A stretch of 7,288 nt of DNA. Source: Alphaproteobacteria bacterium. GTDB taxonomy: Bacteria; Pseudomonadota; Alphaproteobacteria; UBA6184. The notes below the pieces were generated by a model, which ran no database searches, was not told the DNA's origin, and saw nothing but the letters and a program-made list of their open reading frames with translations. Location: NCBI GenBank assembly GCA_030433125.1, contig JAUIKZ010000052.1, forward strand, positions 1-7,288. The letters run 5' to 3'. Shown in pieces: positions 4,289-7,288 of this stretch (the stretch's first letter is position 1; every line of letters begins with the position of its first letter). Made by a program: the position numbers and the translations under genes.

Positions 4289-6844
4289 TTATGTTTTAAA
4301 CGCTATGTCCCCATCTTTCACGCTTGCCGTGATATGGCTACCGTCTTTTATATGCCCTTGGAGCAGCATCGTTGAAAGCGGGTCAAGCACCAAGCGTTGC
4401 ACCACACGCTTAAGGGGGCGGGCGCCATACACAGGGTCATAGCCGCGATCCGCTAGCAACTGTTTCGCCTCCTCGTTGAACGCTGCCGTGATTTTCCGCT
4501 CCCCTAAACGCTTGTTAAGAGTGTCCAACTGAATATCCACAATCCGTTTAATGCTTTCGCGTGGGAGGCGACTAAATAGGAGTATCTCATCTAGCCGGTT
4601 AATGAGTTCTGGCCTAAAGTGTTGACGCACCACTTCCATCACAGGTGCGCGCGCTTCCTCGATGGGTTTCTCTTCTGGCCAGTTGGCAAGCACCTCGCTC
4701 CCCATGTTTGAGGTTAGTATTAATATAGTATTCCGAAAATCCACCGTGTGTCCTTGTGCGTCGGTGAGGCGACCATCGTCTAGCACCTGCAGCAAAATGT
4801 TAAACACATCATGGTGCGCTTTTTCTACTTCATCAAACAAAATCACCTGATAAGGGCGACGACGCACCGCCTCCGTCAGCACACCACCTTCTTCATAGCC
4901 CACATAGCCTGGAGGGGCCCCGATCAGGCGTGCCACCGCATGTTTCTCCATATATTCCGACATATCAATACGTTGCATGGCGGCTTCGTCATCAAACAAA
5001 AACTCAGCCAGGGATTTCGCCAATTCTGTTTTCCCCACGCCCGTTGGCCCCAAAAACAAAAACGACCCCTGTGGGCGGTTTGGGTCTTGCAGCCCTGCGC
5101 GGGAACGACGAATGGCATTGCATATGGCAGCCACGGCTTGGTCTTGCCCCACCACGCGCTTTTGAATGTGTGTTTCAGCCTCGAGGAGCTTTGATTGTTC
5201 GGAAGCCAGCATTTTCTCTACCGGAATCCCCGTCCATCGGGCCACAATAGCGGCAATGTCATCAGCCGTCACTTCTTGCGGGGTTGACTCCGGCGCCTTC
5301 GAAAGCCCTTCCAGCTCACCCTGAATTTTAGGCAACTGACCGTACATCAGCTCACTGGCTTTCGCTAAATCCCCTTTACGTTGCGCCAGTTCAATTTCGT
5401 GGCGCACTTTTTCCAGCTCTTCTTTAAGGTGGTTGATTTGGTTGCGCGCATTCTGGCTGTGCTGCCATTCGCTCGTGAGCTTGCGCGACTCCTCTTCTTT
5501 ATTAGCGATATCCGCCTCCACTTCCTTGAGGCGCTCTTTGGAGGCATCATCCTTTTCCTTTTTCAGGGCTTCACGCTCCATTTTAAGCTGAATCAGTTTG
5601 CGATCAATTTTTTCAATGTGCTCGGGCTTTGAGTCCACACTCATGCGCAGGCGGCTAGCTGCTTCATCCATTAGGTCAATGGCCTTATCGGGTAAAAAGC
5701 GATCGGTGATATAGCGGTGGGAGAGGGTGGCTGCCGACACCGTGGCCGCATCGGTAATGCGAATACCATGGTGAAGTTCATACTTCTCTTTGAGCCCCCG
5801 CAAGATAGATATGGTCGCTTCTACCGTGGGCTCGTCTACATACACGGGTTGAAAGCGGCGGGCGAGGGCAGCGTCTTTTTCAATATGTTGGCGATATTCA
5901 TCCAGCGTGGTGGCGCCCACGCAGTGCAGCTCCCCACGTGCCAAAGCGGGTTTTAGCATATTGGCCGCATCCATAGCCCCGTCAGATTTCCCTGCGCCCA
6001 CTAATGTATGGAGCTCATCAATGAACAGAATAATCTCTCCAGCCGCCTCTGTTATGTCATGGAGCACGGCTTTCAGGCGTTCTTCAAAATCCCCTCTATA
6101 TTTAGCGCCCGCCAACAACGCGCCAAGGTCCAGCGCCATGAGCTCGGTGTTTTTAAGGTTTTCTGGCACCTCACCGTTCACGATGCGTTGCGCCAATCCT
6201 TCCAGGATAGCTGTTTTACCCACGCCCGGTTCCCCAATAAGCACGGGGTTGTTTTTCGTGCGCCGTGATAACACCTGAATGGTGCGCTTAATTTCTTCAT
6301 GGCGCCCAATCACCGGGTCAAGCTTCCCGTCGCGAGCCCTCTCTGTTAAGTTGATGGCATATTTATTGAGAGCATCAAAGCCCTCTTCGGCATTTTGTGA
6401 CATGGCTTTTTTTCCTTTGCGTTGTGTGTGAATATAATCAAAAAGCTGTTTCGTGTTTAATATATGTGGGGGAAAGAAATTGGAGGCTTTGGCTACATAG
6501 CCAAACAAGTAATCAGCGGCCACATAGTCATCGCCCCATTCCTTCTTCGCGTTTTGGCCCGCCTCTAAAATATGCTTTTGCAAGCTCGACGACATCCGAG
6601 GCTCGGTACTCTGCCCTTCTACTTTGGGTTGGGCGTTTAGATGCTCTTCAATAAAACGCCTCACAGCTCCATAATCACTATCCGTGCCACGCTGAACAAA
6701 CTGCGCCCCCATTCCGTTTGGGTCCGCGAGCATGGTATACATTAAATGCTCCACATCCACCTGGGGGTGGCTGCGCGCATTGGCCAGCGCCTGTGCCGCC
6801 TGCAAAAAACCGATTGATTGCTGGGTGAAGTTCTCAAAGCTCAT
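4289..6844 (-). CDS. clpB: ClpB, Hsp100 disaggregase ATPase
   Basis: ClpB is a cytoplasmic hexameric AAA+ machine that, with DnaK/DnaJ/GrpE, pulls polypeptides out of heat-induced aggregates. Numbered from the chosen start, the protein is 851 aa, close to the family's usual 850-870. In order: Clp N-domain (1 to about 145); first AAA+ module with Walker A GEPGVGKT (204-211), pore loop KYRG (Tyr249), Walker B ILFIDE (272-277) and the Arg pair at 329-330; coiled-coil middle domain (about 390-520), which marks ClpB rather than ClpA/ClpC; second AAA+ module with Walker A GPTGVGKT (599-606), pore loop GYVG (Tyr647), Walker B ILFDE (668-672) and sensor-2 GARPLKR (807-813). All key residues are present. 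The frame extends upstream to 6904, but that start falls inside the promoter. MSFENF at 6844 matches the family N-terminus and has GAGG 8 nt before it. The stop is TAA at 4289-4291. Confidence 0.98.
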   Translation of the reverse strand: MSFENFTQQSIGFLQAAQALANARSHPQVDVEHLMYTMLADPNGMGAQFVQRGTDSDYGAVRRFIEEHLNAQPKVEGQSTEPRMSSSLQKHILEAGQNAKKEWGDDYVAADYLFGYVAKASNFFPPHILNTKQLFDYIHTQRKGKKAMSQNAEEGFDALNKYAINLTERARDGKLDPVIGRHEEIKRTIQVLSRRTKNNPVLIGEPGVGKTAILEGLAQRIVNGEVPENLKNTELMALDLGALLAGAKYRGDFEERLKAVLHDITEAAGEIILFIDELHTLVGAGKSDGAMDAANMLKPALARGELHCVGATTLDEYRQHIEKDAALARRFQPVYVDEPTVEATISILRGLKEKYELHHGIRITDAATVSAATLSHRYITDRFLPDKAIDLMDEAASRLRMSVDSKPEHIEKIDRKLIQLKMEREALKKEKDDASKERLKEVEADIANKEEESRKLTSEWQHSQNARNQINHLKEELEKVRHEIELAQRKGDLAKASELMYGQLPKIQGELEGLSKAPESTPQEVTADDIAAIVARWTGIPVEKMLASEQSKLLEAETHIQKRVVGQDQAVAAICNAIRRSRAGLQDPNRPQGSFLFLGPTGVGKTELAKSLAEFLFDDEAAMQRIDMSEYMEKHAVARLIGAPPGYVGYEEGGVLTEAVRRRPYQVILFDEVEKAHHDVFNILLQVLDDGRLTDAQGHTVDFRNTILILTSNMGSEVLANWPEEKPIEEARAPVMEVVRQHFRPELINRLDEILLFSRLPRESIKRIVDIQLDTLNKRLGERKITAAFNEEAKQLLADRGYDPVYGARPLKRVVQRLVLDPLSTMLLQGHIKDGSHITASVKDGDIAFKT
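6413..6418 (-). promoter_or_regulatory. Internal ribosome binding site for a shorter ClpB isoform
   Basis: AAAGGA (revcomp of 6413-6418) lies 9 nt before an in-frame ATG at 6401-6403, codon 148 of ClpB, immediately after the N-domain. In Escherichia coli a second start at codon 149 yields a ClpB lacking the N-domain. The position and the Shine-Dalgarno-like sequence here suggest the same dual-start design. Inference from sequence only. Confidence 0.5.
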
Positions 6845-6875
6845 CTTTATCGCCTCTTTATATTTGTCACTACAT

Positions 6876-6904
6876 ATAATATGGAATAGGGGGGTCATTT
6901 TCAA
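6876..6904 (-). promoter_or_regulatory. clpB promoter
   Basis: On the - strand TTGAAA (revcomp of 6899-6904), a 17-bp spacer and TATTAT (revcomp of 6876-6881) make a good sigma-70-type promoter about 25 nt upstream of the clpB ribosome binding site and ATG. The same stretch can be read as a heat-shock (RpoH) promoter: TTGAAA, then 14 bp, then CCATATTA, which resembles CCCCATnT. No CIRCE-type inverted repeat is seen. Which sigma factor acts is unresolved. Confidence 0.65.
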
Positions 6905-6984
6905 TGACTGGATGGCATGAGCAAACCATGGTGCTGATTATCCAAAAGAATGAGGCTACGAGAGGGGTTCTGTATAGGTATTAC

Positions 6985-7098
6985 AAGCATTTTTTAAAAA
7001 AGATTAAGATAAATAAGAGGGTGTTAAGAATTTATTAATAAAAAAGTGATAAATTGTAAAAATAAGGGTTGACGAAGAGGGAGCAGGTAGGCTATAAC
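6985..7098 (+). promoter_or_regulatory. Strong outward-facing promoter with AT-rich UP-like tract
   Basis: TTGACG (7069-7074), an 18-bp spacer and TATAAC (7093-7098) form a promoter pointing out of the window to the right, divergent from clpB. The 80 bp before it are extremely A/T-rich with A tracts, including the palindrome T6A6 at 6990-7001 and A runs near 7040-7062, as in UP elements of stable-RNA promoters. Transcription would begin near 7105. Confidence 0.55.
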
Positions 7099-7104
7099 GC
7101 AAAC

Positions 7105-7288
7105 ACACAAGGGGTTCGGCGCTGCGGAGCCCGCTGGGAAGCGGGGAGAGTGGGCTGGTTTCTTGAGCGAGATGACAAGTGAATAAGAAGACTAGATAAC
7201 CAGGCGGTGGGGCTAGGAAGAGTGAGTGAATGGCTGAGAAGCTGTGAGCGAACGACCTAGTAACATTTTAATAAATGACCGCCGTCTG
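7105..7288 (+). ncRNA. Start of a structured non-coding transcript or leader, identity unknown (incomplete)
   Basis: From the predicted start to the window edge there is no open frame with a ribosome binding site. The strand is strongly purine-rich, unlike the coding regions. It can fold: CCCGCT (7130-7135) and AGCGGG (7140-7145) close a GGGA tetraloop, GGGTTC (7112-7117) can pair instead with GAGCCC (7127-7132), and GGCGGT (7203-7208) matches ACCGCC (7278-7283) over a longer range. Together with the strong upstream promoter this suggests the leader of a stable-RNA unit such as an rRNA operon, or a small RNA. No boxA, 16S start, tRNA, RNase P, SRP or tmRNA signature is visible within the window, so I leave it unnamed. 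Confidence 0.35.

Noticed and set aside
6845..6904. The longest open clpB frame starts at 6904, adding 20 residues (MKMTPLFHII...) to the N-terminus.
   Set aside because: That ATG lies inside the -35 element, the extra residues do not fit the ClpB family, and MSFENF at 6844 has a ribosome binding site.
6845..7068. CIRCE (HrcA) operator or CRISPR-like repeats upstream of clpB.
   Set aside because: No TTAGCACTC/GAGTGCTAA inverted repeat and no regularly spaced repeats are present; only AT-rich tracts are seen.
7249..7271. GCGAACGAC near the right end reads A-N-D, recalling the start of alphaproteobacterial tmRNA tag peptides.
   Set aside because: The next codons give L-V-T-F and stops, not a tag ending in A-A, and no tRNA-like acceptor sequence or pseudoknot pattern is seen.

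Overview
The window reads as a piece of a genome-degraded, probably host-associated Alphaproteobacterium. The lineage is an impression, not a search result: the ClpB middle domain has a typical alphaproteobacterial wording, and a Holosporales/Rickettsiales-like intracellular lifestyle would fit the truncated genes, the Sec-exported proteins of unknown family and one exported protein with eukaryote-style nuclear-targeting motifs. Base composition is mixed, with a fairly G+C-balanced clpB and AT-rich intergenic DNA.

Left part (1-1277): the last 22 codons of a probable universal stress protein end at 70. A GNRA-loop hairpin terminator follows. Converging on it is the 3' end of an RND multidrug efflux pump gene, of which only about the last 130 codons survive (112 to about 510). 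At about 505-520 the pump sequence abruptly meets the 5'-truncated remainder of an unrelated, unrecognised gene on the + strand (about 515-1019). This is a rearrangement scar between two broken genes lying back to back. The 258 bp from 1020 to 1277 hold a weak hairpin and the promoter region of the next gene, with an 8-bp inverted repeat.

Middle (1278-4288): a small exported protein of unknown family (160 aa, +) and a large exported protein (746 aa, -) converge on a GC-rich hairpin. The large protein has a signal peptide, a disordered basic Ser/Pro-rich region with nuclear-localisation-like clusters and (S/T)-P-x-R sites, a helical TPR/Sel1-like centre and a long charged coiled coil. It is the best candidate here for an undescribed host-interaction factor. 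Its own promoter region, and a 47-nt stem-loop that probably ends clpB, lie between it and clpB.

Right (4289-7288): an intact clpB disaggregase gene (851 aa on the supported start) has a well-placed promoter at 6876-6904 and a likely internal start for an N-domain-less isoform. Beyond it, 444 bp contain no gene. They hold a divergent strong promoter with an AT-rich upstream tract, and the start of a purine-rich, structured, apparently non-coding transcript leaving the window on the right (possibly an rRNA operon leader or another stable RNA; identity not established).

The genes do not form one operon. Each of the three intact ones appears to have its own promoter, and nothing in the layout ties them into a shared pathway.
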